Under the pieces are notes generated by a model. It was not told where the DNA came from, made no database searches, and saw only the letters and a program-made list of their open reading frames with translations. Positions 7,918 to 20,600 of a DNA stretch of 64,000 nt are shown here, one piece after another. Origin of the DNA: Apostichopus japonicus (lineage: Eukaryota; Echinodermata; Holothuroidea; Aspidochirotida; Stichopodidae); contig NC_092575.1 of the NCBI RefSeq assembly GCF_037975245.1, positions 11,442,501 through 11,506,500 of the forward strand, read 5' to 3'. The position numbers and the translations under genes were made by a program. Position 1 is the stretch's first letter; every line of letters starts with the position of its first letter.

Positions 7918-10900
7918 TCATACAATCTGATATATTATAGAGAAAATAGGGATGTACACTGTTATGGCTTTCTCCTATTGTTCGAGAAAGAATTTTTTTT
8001 ACCATTTCCAACAGCATAGATTAAGGTGATGTATATTAAATGTAATGTAGAAGGTTTTTTTTTTCAACTATTAGGGTCCCAATGTGTGTGAGAATTTAAT
8101 GAACAGTCTAATATTAATTTTTGACCATCTTATTTTCACCGTTTCAAAGTTTTGATGTCATTCCAAATTGGTGAACTGCTTAATCTCAAATACATCAGTG
8201 TAGAAAATTACCTTGTCCAACATTTACAGGGTCCACCCATATGTGGAACCATCATGTGGGGCAGAAGTTGGGGGGGGGGTTGCTGGAGGGGGAAACTGGG
8301 AAAGCAGCTATATGTAGGTTAGAGCTATCATTAGGATCAAATATTTCAAAGCATAGGATTTTATGTGTATTCATCTTTGTTGAATGGGATGGAGGGTCGG
8401 GGAGGGGTGGGGGAGGTCCAATTGACTTGGCTGCCCTCTTGGTCGTCTATTTGCTTTTCTCCTTGCTACGTAAAGTTTGATATGTCTTGAAAATTACAGT
8501 TTGAACACTATCACACTATCTAGCTCATTGCATGTGGCAAGTGGTGCGGGTTACTATGGAATCAGGTACCGTATACAGGGTCAGACCTCCATAACGTCCT
8601 AATATTGTGATATTATGTATAAATAATGTTTTGATGTCATTCCACTAATTGAGCGGAAATGAGGGGTGGGGATGATTGGAAAGCCCTAATCAGAATATAT
8701 GCTGTTGCATGTGCTACATTCATACAATTTGATATAGTATAGAGAAAATAGGGATGTACACTGTTATGGCTTTTTCCTATTGTTTGAGAAAGATTTATTT
8801 TACCATTTCCAACAGCATAGATTAAGGTGATGTATATTAAATGTAATGTCGAAGGTTTTTTTTCCAACTATTAGGGTCCCCATAATGTGTGTGAGAATTT
8901 AATGAACAGTCTAATATTAATTTTTGACCATCTTATTTTCACCGTTTCAAAGATTTGATGTCATTCCAAATTGGTGAACTGCTTAATCTCAAATACATCA
9001 GTGTATAAAATTTCCTTGTCCAACTTTTACAGGCTCCACCCATATGTGGAACCATCATGTGGGGCAAAAGGGGGGGGGGTGTTGCTGGAGGGGGAAACTG
9101 GGAAAGCAGCTATATGTATGTTCTAGGGCTATCATTAGGATCAAATATTTGAAAGCATAGGATTTTATGTGTATTCATCCTTGTTGAATCGGATGGAGGG
9201 TCGGGGAGGGGTGGGGGGGTCCAATTGACTTGGCTGCCCTCTTGGTCGTCTATTTGCTTTTCTCCCTGCTACGTAAAGTTTGATATGTCCTGAAAATTAC
9301 AGTTTGTACACTATCACTCTATCTAGCTCATTGCATATGTCAAGTGGTGTGGGTTACTATGGAATGAGGTACCCTATACAGGGTCAGACCTCCATAACGC
9401 CCTAATATTGTGATATTATACATGTATAAATAATGTTTTGATGTCATTCCACTAGTTGAGTGGGAATGAGGGGTGGGGATGATTGGAAAGCCCTAATCAG
9501 AATATATGCTATTGCATGTGCTACATTCATACAATTTGATATATTAGAGAGAAAATAGGGATGTACACTGTTATGGCTTTCTCCTATTGTTTGAGAAAGA
9601 TTTTTTTTACCATTTCCAACAGCATAGATTAAGGTGATGTATATTAAATGTAATGTCAAAGGTTTTTTTTTTTACTATTATGGTCCCAATGTGTGTGAGA
9701 ATTTAATGAACAGTCTAATATTAATTTTTGACCATCTTATTTCCACCGTTTCAAAGTTTTGTTGTCATTCCAAATTGATGAACTGCTTAATCTCAAATAC
9801 ATCACGTAGAAAATAACCTTGTCCAACTTTTACAGGCTCCACCCATATGTGGAACCATCATGTGGGGCAAAAGGGGGGGGGGATGTTGCTGGAGGGGGAA
9901 ACTGGGAAAGCAGCTATATGTATGTTCTAGGGCTATCATTAGGATCAAATATTTGAAAGCATAGGATTTTATGTGTATTCATCCTTGTTGAACGGGATGG
10001 AGGGTCGGGGAGGGGGGTCCAATTGACTTGCGTGCCCTCTTGGGCGTCTATTTGCTTTTCTACCTGCTACGTAAAGTTTGATATGTCTTGAAAATTACAG
10101 TTTGTACACTATCACACTATCTAGCTCATTGCATGTGGCAAGTGGTGTGGGTTACTATGGAATCAGGTACCGTATACAGGGTCAGACCTCCATAACGCCC
10201 TTACATTGTGATATTATGTATAAATAATGTTTTGATGTCATTCCACTAGTTGAGTGGGAATGAGGGGTGGGGATGATTGGAAAGCCCTAATCAGAATATA
10301 TATGCTGTTGCATGTGCTGCATTCATACAATTTGATATATTAGAGAGAAAATAGGGATGTACACTGATATGGTTTTCTCCTATTGTTTGAGAAAGATTTT
10401 TTTACCATTTCCAACAGCATAGATTAAGGTGATGTATATTAAATGTAAAGTAGAAGGTTTTTTTTCCAACTATTAGGGTCCCCATAATGTGTGTGAGAAT
10501 TTAATGAACAGTCTAATATTAATTTTTGACCAGATCTTATTTCCACCATTTCAAGGTTTCCATGCCATCCCAAATTGATGAACTGCTTAATCTCAAATAC
10601 AACAGTGTAGAAAATTACCTTGTCCAACTTTTACAGGCTCCACCCATATGTGGAACCATCATGTGGGGCAAAAGGGGGGGGGGTTGCTAGAGGGGGAAAC
10701 TGGGAAAGCAGCTATATGTAGATTAGAGCTATCATTAGGATCAAATATTTCAAAGCATTTTATGTGTATTCATCCTTGTTGAATGGGATGGAGGGTCGGG
10801 GAGGGGTGGGGGGGGGCCCAAGTGACTTGCGTGCCCTCTTGGTCGTCTATTTGCTTTTCTACCTGCTACGTAAAGTTTGATATGTCCTGAAAATTACAGT

Positions 10901-13900
10901 TTGTACATACACTATCACTCTATCTAGCTCATTGCATATGTCAAGTGGTGTGGGTTACTATGGAATCAGGTACCGTATACAGGGTCAGACCTCCATAACG
11001 CCCTAATATTGTGATATTATGTATAAATAATGTTTTGATGTCATTCCACTAGTTGAGTGGGAATGAGGGGTGGGGATGATTGGAAATCCCTAATCAGAAT
11101 ATATGCTGTTGCATGTGCTACATTCATACAATTTGATATATTATAGAGAAAATAGGGATGTACACTGATATGGCTTTCTCCAATTGTTTGAGAAAGATAT
11201 TTTTACCATTTCCAACAGCATAGATTAAGGTGATGTATATTAAATGTAATGTCAAAGGTTTTTTTTTTCCAACTATTAGGGTCCCCATAATGTGTGTGAG
11301 AATTTAATGAACAATCTAATATTAGTTTTTGACCATCTTATTTCCACCTTTTCAAAGTTTCGATGTCATTCCAAATTGGTGAACTGCTTAATCTCAAATA
11401 CATCAGTGTAGAAAATAACCATGTCCAACTTTTACAGGCTCCACCCATATGTGGAACCATCATGTGGGGCAAAAGGGGGGGGGGTGTTGCTGGAGCGGGA
11501 AACTGGGAAAGCAGCTATATGTAGGTTAGAGCTATCATTAGGATCAAATATTTGAAAGCATAGGATTTTATGTGTATTCATCCTTGTTGAATGGGATGGA
11601 GGGTCGGGGAGGGGTAGGGGGGGCCAAGTGACATGCGTGCCCTCTTGGTCGTCTATTTGCTTTTCTACCTGCTACGTAAAGTTTGATATGTCCTGAAAAT
11701 TACAGTTTGTACACTATCACTCTATCTAGATCATTGCATGTGGCAAGTGGTGTGGGTTACTATGGAATCAGGTACCGTATACAGGGTCAGACCTCCATAA
11801 CGCCCTAATATTGTGATATTATGTATAAATAATGTTTTGATGTCATTCCACTAGTTGAGTGGGAATGAGGGGTGGGGATGATTGGAAAGCCCTAATCAGA
11901 ATATATATGCTGTTGCATGTGCTGTATTCATACAATTTGATATATTATAGAGAAAATAGGGATGTACACTGTTATGGCTTTCTCCTATTGTTTGAGAATT
12001 TTTTTTTTCACCATTTCCAACAGCATAGATTAAGGTGATGTATATTAAATGTAAAGTAGAATGTTTTTGTTTTCTCAACTATTAGGGTCCCCATAATGTG
12101 TGTGAGAATTTAATGAACAGCTTAATATTAATTTTTGACCATCTTATTTCCACCTTTTCAAAGTTTCGATGTCATTCCAAATTGGTGAACTGCTTAATCT
12201 CAAATACATCAGTGTAGAAAATAACCTTGTCCAACTTTTACAGGCTCCACCCATATGTGGAACCATCATGTGGGGCAAAAGGGGGGGTGTTGCTGGAGAG
12301 GAAACTGGGAAAGCAGCTATATGTAGGTTCAAGGGCTATCATTAGGTTCAAATATTTGAAAGCATAGGATTTTATGTGTATTCATCCTTGTTGAATGGGA
12401 TGGAGGGTCGGGGAGGGGGAGGGGGGTCCAATTGACTTGGCTGCCCTCTTGGTCGTCTATTTGCTTTTCTCCCTGCTACGTAAAGTTTGATATGTCCTGA
12501 AAATTACAGTTTGTACACTATCACTCTATCTAGCTCATTGCATATGTCAAGTGGTGTGGGTTACTATGGAATTAGGTACCCTATACAGGGTCAGACCTCC
12601 ATAACGCCCTAATATTGTGATATTATGTATAAATAATGTTTTGATGTCATTCCACTAGTTGAGTGGGAATGAGGGGTGGGGATGATTGGAAAGCCCTAAT
12701 CAGAATATATGCTATTGCATGTGCTACATTCATACAATTTGATATATTAGAGAGAAAATAGGGATGTACACTGTTATGGCTTTCTCCTATTGTTTGAAAA
12801 AGATTTTTTTTACCATTTCCAACAGCATAGATTAAGGTGATGTATATTAAATGTAATGTCAAAGGTTTTTTTTTTTACTATTAGGGTCCCAATGTGTGTG
12901 AAAATTTAATGAACAGTCTAATATTAATTTTTGACCATTTTATTTCCACCGTTTCAAAGTTTTGTTGTCATTCCAAATTGATGAACTGCTTAATCTCAAA
13001 TACATCAGTGTAGAAAATAACCTTGTCCAACTTTTACAGGCTCCACCCATATGTGGAACCATCATGTGGGGCAAAAGGGGGGGGGTGTTGCTGGAGGGGG
13101 AAACTGGGAAAGCAGCTATATGTAGGTTCTAGGGCTATCATTAGGATCAAATATTTGAAAGCATAGGATTTTATGTGTATTCATCCTTGTTGAATGGGAT
13201 GGAGGGTCGGGGAGGGGTGGGGGGTGTCCAATTGACTTGGCTGCCCTATTGGTCGTCTATTTGCTTTTCTCCCTGCTACGTAAAGTTTGATATGTCCTGA
13301 AAATTACAGTTTGTACACTATCACTCTATTTAGATCATTGCATGTGGCAAGTGGTGTGGGTTACTATGGAATCAGGTACCGTATACAGGGTCAGACCTCC
13401 ATAACGCCCAAATAATGTGATATTATGTATAAATAATGTTTTGATGTCATTCCACTAGTTGAGTGGGAATGAGGGGTGGGGATGATTGGAAAGCCCTAAT
13501 CAGAATATATGCTGTTGCATGTGCTACATTCATACAATTTGATATATTAGAGAGAAAATAGGGATGTACACTGTTATGGCTTTCTCCTATTGTTTAAGAA
13601 AGATTTTTTTTACCATTTCCAACAGCATAGATTAAGGTGATGTATATTAAATGTAAAGTAGAAGGTTTTTTTTTTACTATTAGGGTCCCAATGTGTGTGA
13701 AAATTTAATGAACAGTCTAATATTAATTTTTGACCATCTTATTTTCACCGTTTCAAAGTTTTGATGTCATTCCAAATTGGTGAACTGCTTAATCTCAAAT
13801 ACAACAGTGTAGAAAATTACCTTGTCCAACTTTTACAGGCTCCACCCATATGTGGAACCATCATGTGGGGCAAAAGGGGGGGGGGTTGCTAGAGGGGGAA

Positions 13901-14641
13901 ACTGGGAAAGCAGCTATATGTAGGTTAGAGCTATCATTAGGATCAAATATTTGAAAGCATAGGATTTTATGTGTATTCATCCTTGTTGAATGGGATGGAG
14001 GGTCGGGGAGGGGTGGGGGGGCCCAAGTGACTTGCGTGCCCTCTTGGTCGTCTATTTGCTTTTCTACCTGCTACGTAAAGTTTGATATGTCCTGAAAATT
14101 ACAGTTTGTACACTATCACTCTATTTAGATCATTGCATGTGGCAAGTGGTGTGGGTTACTATGGAATCAGGTACCGTATACAGGGTCAGACCTCCATAAC
14201 GCCCTAATAATGTGATATTATGTATAAATAATGTTTTGATGTCATTCCACTAGTTGAGTGGGAATGAGGGGTGGGGATGATTGGAAAGCCCTAATCAGAA
14301 TATATGCTATTGCATGTGCTACATTCATACAATTTGATATATTAGAGAGAAAATAGGGATGTACACTGATATGGCTTTCTCCTATTGTTTGAGAATTTTT
14401 TTTTTCACCATTTGCAACAGCATAGATTAAGGTGATGTATATTAAAAGTAATGTCAAAGGTTTTTTTTTTCCAACTATTAGGGTCCCCATAATGTGTGTG
14501 AGAATTTAATGAACAATCTAATATTAGTTTTTGACCATCTTATTTCCACCTTTTCAAAGTTTCGATGTCATTCCAAATTGGTGAACTGCTTAATCTCAAA
14601 TACATCAGTGTAGAAAATAACCATGTCCAACTTTTACAGGC
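7918..14641 (+). repeat. Array block 1: heterogeneous edge monomers
   Basis: About eight to nine units. The first unit is the most diverged (GGTCCACCC at the anchor, CGAGAAAG for TGAGAAAG). Neighbouring units differ by many scattered substitutions and by alternative endings after the quadruplex block (CCAATTGACTTGGCTGCC or CCAAGTGACTTGCGTGCC). No higher-order period is evident by eye. The types that later form trimers (CAAGGG type at 12246, TTCTAGGG type at 13042, GTTGCTAGAG type at 13841) first appear here. Confidence 0.6.
9035..9837 (+). repeat. Reference monomer of the satellite (803 bp) with landmarks
   Basis: Landmarks in order: an imperfect hairpin GGCTCCAC-CCATAT-GTGGAACC at the unit junction (9032-9053); a G-run (9070-9079); GGAGGGGG-AAACTGGG; the quadruplex block GGG-TC-GGGG-A-GGGG-T-G7 (9198-9219); TACGTA (9270-9275); GGTACC (9368-9373); TATAAATA (9425-9432); direct repeat A GTTTTGATGTCATTCCA (9435-9451); TGTTTGAGAAAG followed by a T-run; a second T-run (9663-9673) before ACTATTAGGGTCC or its variants; and direct repeat B, a one-base variant of A (9766-9782). 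Both strands contain open frames of 60-90 residues that are not conserved in frame between copies. Confidence 0.9.
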
Positions 14642-17600
14642 TCCACCCATATGTGGAACCATCATGTGGGGCAAAAGGGGGGGGGGGTGTTGCTGGAGGG
14701 GGAAACTGGGAAAGCAGCTATATGTAGGTTAGAGCTATCATTAGGATCAAATATTTGAAAGCATAGGATTTTATGTGTATTCATCCTTGTTGAATGGGAT
14801 GGAGGGTCGGGGAGGGGTGGGGGGGTCCAAGTGACTTGCGTGCCCTCTTGGTCGTCTATTTGCTTTTCTACCTGCTACGTAAAGTTTGATATGTCCTGAA
14901 AATTACAGTTTGTACACTATCACTCTATCTAGCTCATTGCATATGTCAAGGGGTGTGGGTTACTATGGAATTAGGTACCCTATACAGGGTCAGACCTCCA
15001 TAACGCCCTAATATTGTGATATTATGTATAAATAATGTTTTGATGTCATTCCACTAGTTGAGTGGGAATGAGGGGTGGGGCTGATTGGAAAGCCCTAATC
15101 AGAATATATATGCTGTTGCATGTGCTACATTCATACAATTTGATATATTAGAGAGAAAATAGGGATGTACACTGTGATGGCTTTCTCCTATTGTTTGAGA
15201 AAGATTTTTTTTACCATTTCCAACAGCATAGATTAAGGTGATGTATATTAAATGTAATGTCAAAGGTTTTTTTTTTTTACTATTAGGGTCCCCATAATGT
15301 GTGTGAGAATTTAATGAACAGTCTGTATTAATTTTGACCATCTTAATTTCACCGTTTCAAAGTTTTGATGTCATTCCAAATTGGTGAACTGCTTAATCTC
15401 AAATACATCAGTGTAGAAAATAACCTTGTCCAACATTTACAGGCTCCACACATATGTGGAACCATCATGTGAGGCAGAAGGCGGGGGGGGGGGGGGTTGC
15501 TGAGGGGGGAACTGGGAAAGCAGCTATATGTAGGTTAGAGCTATCATTAGGATCAAATATTTCAAAGCATAGGAATTTATGTGTATTCATCCTTGTTGAA
15601 TGGGATGGAGGGTCGAGGCGGGGTGGGGGCTGTCCAATTGACTTGGCTGCCCTATTGGTCTTCTATTTGCTATTCTCCCTGCTACGTAAAGTTTGATATG
15701 TCCTGAAAATTACAGTTTGTACACTATCACTCTATCTAGATCATTGCATGTGGCAAGTGGTGTGGGTTACTATGGAATCAGGTACCGTATACAGGGTCAG
15801 ACCTCCATAACGCCCTAATATTGTGATATTATGTATAAATAATGTTTTGATGTCATTCCACTAGTTGAGTGGGAATGAGGGGTGGGGATGATTGGAAAGC
15901 CCTAATCAGAATATATATGCTGTTGCATGTGCTGTATTCATACAATTTGATATATTATAGAGAAAATAGGGATGTACACTGTTATGGCTTTCTCCTATTG
16001 TTTGAGAATTTTTTTTTTCACCATTTCCAACAGCATAGATTAAGGTGATGTATATTAAATGTAAAGTAGAATGTTTTTGTTTTCTCAACTATTAGGGTCC
16101 CCATAATGTGTGTGAGAATTTAATGAACAGCTTAATATTAATTTTTGACCATCTTATTTCCACCTTTTCAAAGTTTCGATGTCATTCCAAATTGGTGAAC
16201 TGCTTAATCTCAAATACATCAGTGTAGAAAATAACCTTGTCCAACTTTTACAGGCTCCACCCATATGTGGAACCATCATGTGGGGCAAAAGGGGGGGTGT
16301 TGCTGGAGGGGGAAACTGGGAAAGCAGCTATATGTAGGTTCAAGGGCTATCATTAGGTTCAAATATTTGAAAGCATAGGATTTTATGTGTATTCATCCTT
16401 GTTGAATGGGATGGAGGGTCGGGGAGGGGGAGGGGGGTCCAATTGACTTGGCTGCCCTCTTGGTCGTCTATTTGCTTTTCTCCCTGCTACGTAAAGTTTG
16501 ATATGTCCTGAAAATTACAGTTTGTACACTATCACTCTATCTAGCTCATTGCATATGTCAAGTGGTGTGGGTTACTATGGAATTAGGTACCCTATACAGG
16601 GTCAGACCTCCATAACGCCCTAATATTGTGATATTATGTATAAATAATGTTTTGATGTCATTCCACTAGTTGAGTGGGAATGAGGGGTGGGGATGATTGG
16701 AAAGCCCTAATCAGAATATATGCTATTGCATGTGCTACATTCATACAATTTGATATATTAGAGAGAAAATAGGGATGTACACTGTTATGGCTTTCTCCTA
16801 TTGTTTGAGAAAGATTTTTTTTTACCATTTCCAACAGCATAGATTAAGGTGATGTATATTAAATGTAATGTCAAAGGTTTTTTTTTTTACTATTAGGGTC
16901 CCAATGTGTGTGAAAATTTAATGAACAGTCTAATATTAATTTTTGACCATTTTATTCCCACCGTTTCAAAGTTTTGTTGTCATTCCAAATTGGTGAACTG
17001 CTTAATCTCAAATACATCAGTGTAGAAAATAACCATGTCCAACTTTTACAGGCTCCACCCATATGTGGAACCATCATGTGGGGCAAAAGGGGGGGGGGGG
17101 GTGTTGCTGGAGGGGGAAACTGGGAAAGCAGCTATATGTAGGTTAGAGCTATCATTAGGATCAAATATTTGAAAGCATAGGATTTTATGTGTATTCATCC
17201 TTGTTGAATGGGATGGAGGGTCGGGGAGGGGTGGGGGGGTCCAAGTGACTTGCGTGCCCTCTTGGTCGTCTATTTGCTTTTCTACCTGCTACGTAAAGTT
17301 TGATATGTCCTGAAAATTACAGTTTGTACACTATCACTCTATCTAGCTCATTGCATATGTCAAGGGGTGTGGGTTACTATGGAATTAGGTACCCTATACA
17401 GGGTCAGACCTCCATAACGCCCTAATATTGTGATATTATGTATAAATAATGTTTTGATGTCATTCCACTAGTTGAGTGGGAATGAGGGGTGGGGCTGATT
17501 GGAAAGCCCTAATCAGAATATATATGCTGTTGCATGTGCTACATTCATACAATTTGATATATTAGAGAGAAAATAGGGATGTACACTGTGATGGCTTTCT

Positions 17601-20600
17601 CCTATTGTTTGAGAAAGATTTTTTTTACCATTTCCAACAGCATAGATTAAGGTGATGTATATTAAATGTAATGTCAAAGGTTTTTTTTTTTTACTATTAG
17701 GGTCCCCATAATGTGTGTGAGAATTTAATGAACAGTCTGTATTAATTTTGACCATCTTAATTTCACCGTTTCAAAGTTTTGATGTCATTCCAAATTGGTG
17801 AACTGCTTAATCTCAAATACATCAGTGTAGAAAATAACCTTGTCCAACATTTACAGGCTCCACACATATGTGGAACCATCATGTGAGGCAGAAGGCGGGG
17901 GGGGGGGGGGTTGCTGAGGGGGGAACTGGGAAAGCAGCTATATGTAGGTTAGAGCTATCATTAGGATCAAATATTTCAAAGCATAGGAATTTATGTGTAT
18001 TCATCCTTGTTGAATGGGATGGAGGGTCGAGGCGGGGTGGGGGCTGTCCAATTGACTTGGCTGCCCTATTGGTCTTCTATTTGCTATTCTCCCTGCTACG
18101 TAAAGTTTGATATGTCCTGAAAATTACAGTTTGTACACTATCACTCTATCTAGATCATTGCATGTGGCAAGTGGTGTGGGTTACTATGGAATCAGGTACC
18201 GTATACAGGGTCAGACCTCCATAACGCCCTAATATTGTGATATTATGTATAAATAATGTTTTGATGTCATTCCACTAGTTGAGTGGGAATGAGGGGTGGG
18301 GATGATTGGAAAGCCCTAATCAGAATATATATGCTGTTGCATGTGCTGTATTCATACAATTTGATATATTATAGAGAAAATAGGGATGTACACTGTTATG
18401 GCTTTCTCCTATTGTTTGAGAATTTTTTTTTTCACCATTTCCAACAGCATAGATTAAGGTGATGTATATTAAATGTAAAGTAGAATGTTTTTGTTTTCTC
18501 AACTATTAGGGTCCCCATAATGTGTGTGAGAATTTAATGAACAGCTTAATATTAATTTTTGACCATCTTATTTCCACCTTTTCAAAGTTTCGATGTCATT
18601 CCAAATTGGTGAACTGCTTAATCTCAAATACATCAGTGTAGAAAATAACCTTGTCCAACTTTTACAGGCTCCACCCATATGTGGAACCATCATGTGGGGC
18701 AAAAGGGGGGGTGTTGCTGGAGGGGGAAACTGGGAAAGCAGCTATATGTAGGTTCAAGGGCTATCATTAGGTTCAAATATTTGAAAGCATAGGATTTTAT
18801 GTGTATTCATCCTTGTTGAATGGGATGGAGGGTCGGGGAGGGGGAGGGGGGTCCAATTGACTTGGCTGCCCTCTTGGTCGTCTATTTGCTTTTCTCCCTG
18901 CTACGTAAAGTTTGATATGTCCTGAAAATTACAGTTTGTACACTATCACTCTATCTAGCTCATTGCATATGTCAAGTGGTGTGGGTTACTATGGAATTAG
19001 GTACCCTATACAGGGTCAGACCTCCATAACGCCCTAATATTGTGATATTATGTTTAAATAATGTTTTGATGTCATTCCACTAGTTGAGTGGGAATGAGGG
19101 GTGGGGATGATTGGAAAGCCCTAATCAGAATATATGCTATTGCATGTGCTACATTCATACAATTTGATATATTAGAGAGAAAATAGGGATGTACACTGTT
19201 ATGGCTTTCTCCTATTGTTTGAGAAAGATTTTTTTTACCATTTCCAACAGCATAGATTAAGGTGATGTATATTAAATGTAATGTCAAAGGTTTTTTTTTT
19301 TACTATTAGGGTCCCAATGTGTGTGAAAATTTAATGAACAGTCTAATATTAATTTTTGACCATTTTATTCCCACCGTTTCAAAGTTTTGTTGTCATTCCA
19401 AATTGATGAACTGCTTAATCTCAAATACATCAGTGTAGAAAATAACCATGTCCAACTTTTACAGGCTCCACCCATATGTGGAACCATCATGTGGGGCAAA
19501 AGGGGGGGGGGGGTGTTGCTGGAGGGGGAAACTGGGAAAGCAGCTATATGTAGGTTAGAGCTATCATTAGGATCAAATATTTGAAAGCATAGGATTTTAT
19601 GTGTATTCATCCTTGTTGAATGGGATGGAGGGTCGGGGAGGGGTGGGGGGGTCCAAGTGACTTGCGTGCCCTCTTGGTCGTCTATTTGCTTTTCTACCTG
19701 CTACGTAAAGTTTGATATGTCCTGAAAATTACAGTTTGTACACTATCACTCTATCTAGCTCATTGCATATGTCAAGGGGTGTGGGTTACTATGGAATTAG
19801 GTACCCTATACAGGGTCAGACCTCCATAACGCCCTAATATTGTGATATTATGTATAAATAATGTTTTGATGTCATTCCACTAGTTGAGTGGGAATGAGGG
19901 GTGGGGCTGATTGGAAAGCCCTAATCAGAATATATATGCTGTTGCATGTGCTACATTCATACAATTTGATATATTAGAGAGAAAATAGGGATGTACACTG
20001 TTATGGCTTTCTCCTATTGTTTGAGAAAGATTTTTTAACCATTTCCAACAGCATAGATTAAGGTGATGTATATTAAATGTAATGTCAAAGGTTTTTTTTT
20101 TTTACTATTAGGGTCCCCATAATGTGTGTGAGAATTTAATGAACAGTCTAATATTAATTTTTGACCATCTTATTTTCACCGTTTCAAAGTTTTGATGTCA
20201 TTCCAAATTGGTGAACTGCTTAATCTCAAATACATCAGTGTAGAAAATAACCTTGTCCAACATTTACAGGCTCCACACATATGTGGAACCATCATGTGGG
20301 GCAGAAGGCGGGGGGGGGGGTTGCTGAGGGGGGAACTGGGAAAGCAGCTATATGTAGGTTAGAGCTATCATTAGGATCAAATATTTCAAAGCATAGGATT
20401 TTATGTGTATTCATCCTTGTTGAATGGGATGGAGGGTCGAGGCGGGGTGGGGGCTGTCCAATTGACTTGGCTGCCCTATTGGTCTTCTATTTGCTATTCT
20501 CCCTGCTACGTAAAGTTTGATATGTCCTGAAAATTACAGTTTGTACACTATCACTCTATCTAGATCATTGCATGTGGCAAGTGGTGTGGGTTACTATGGA

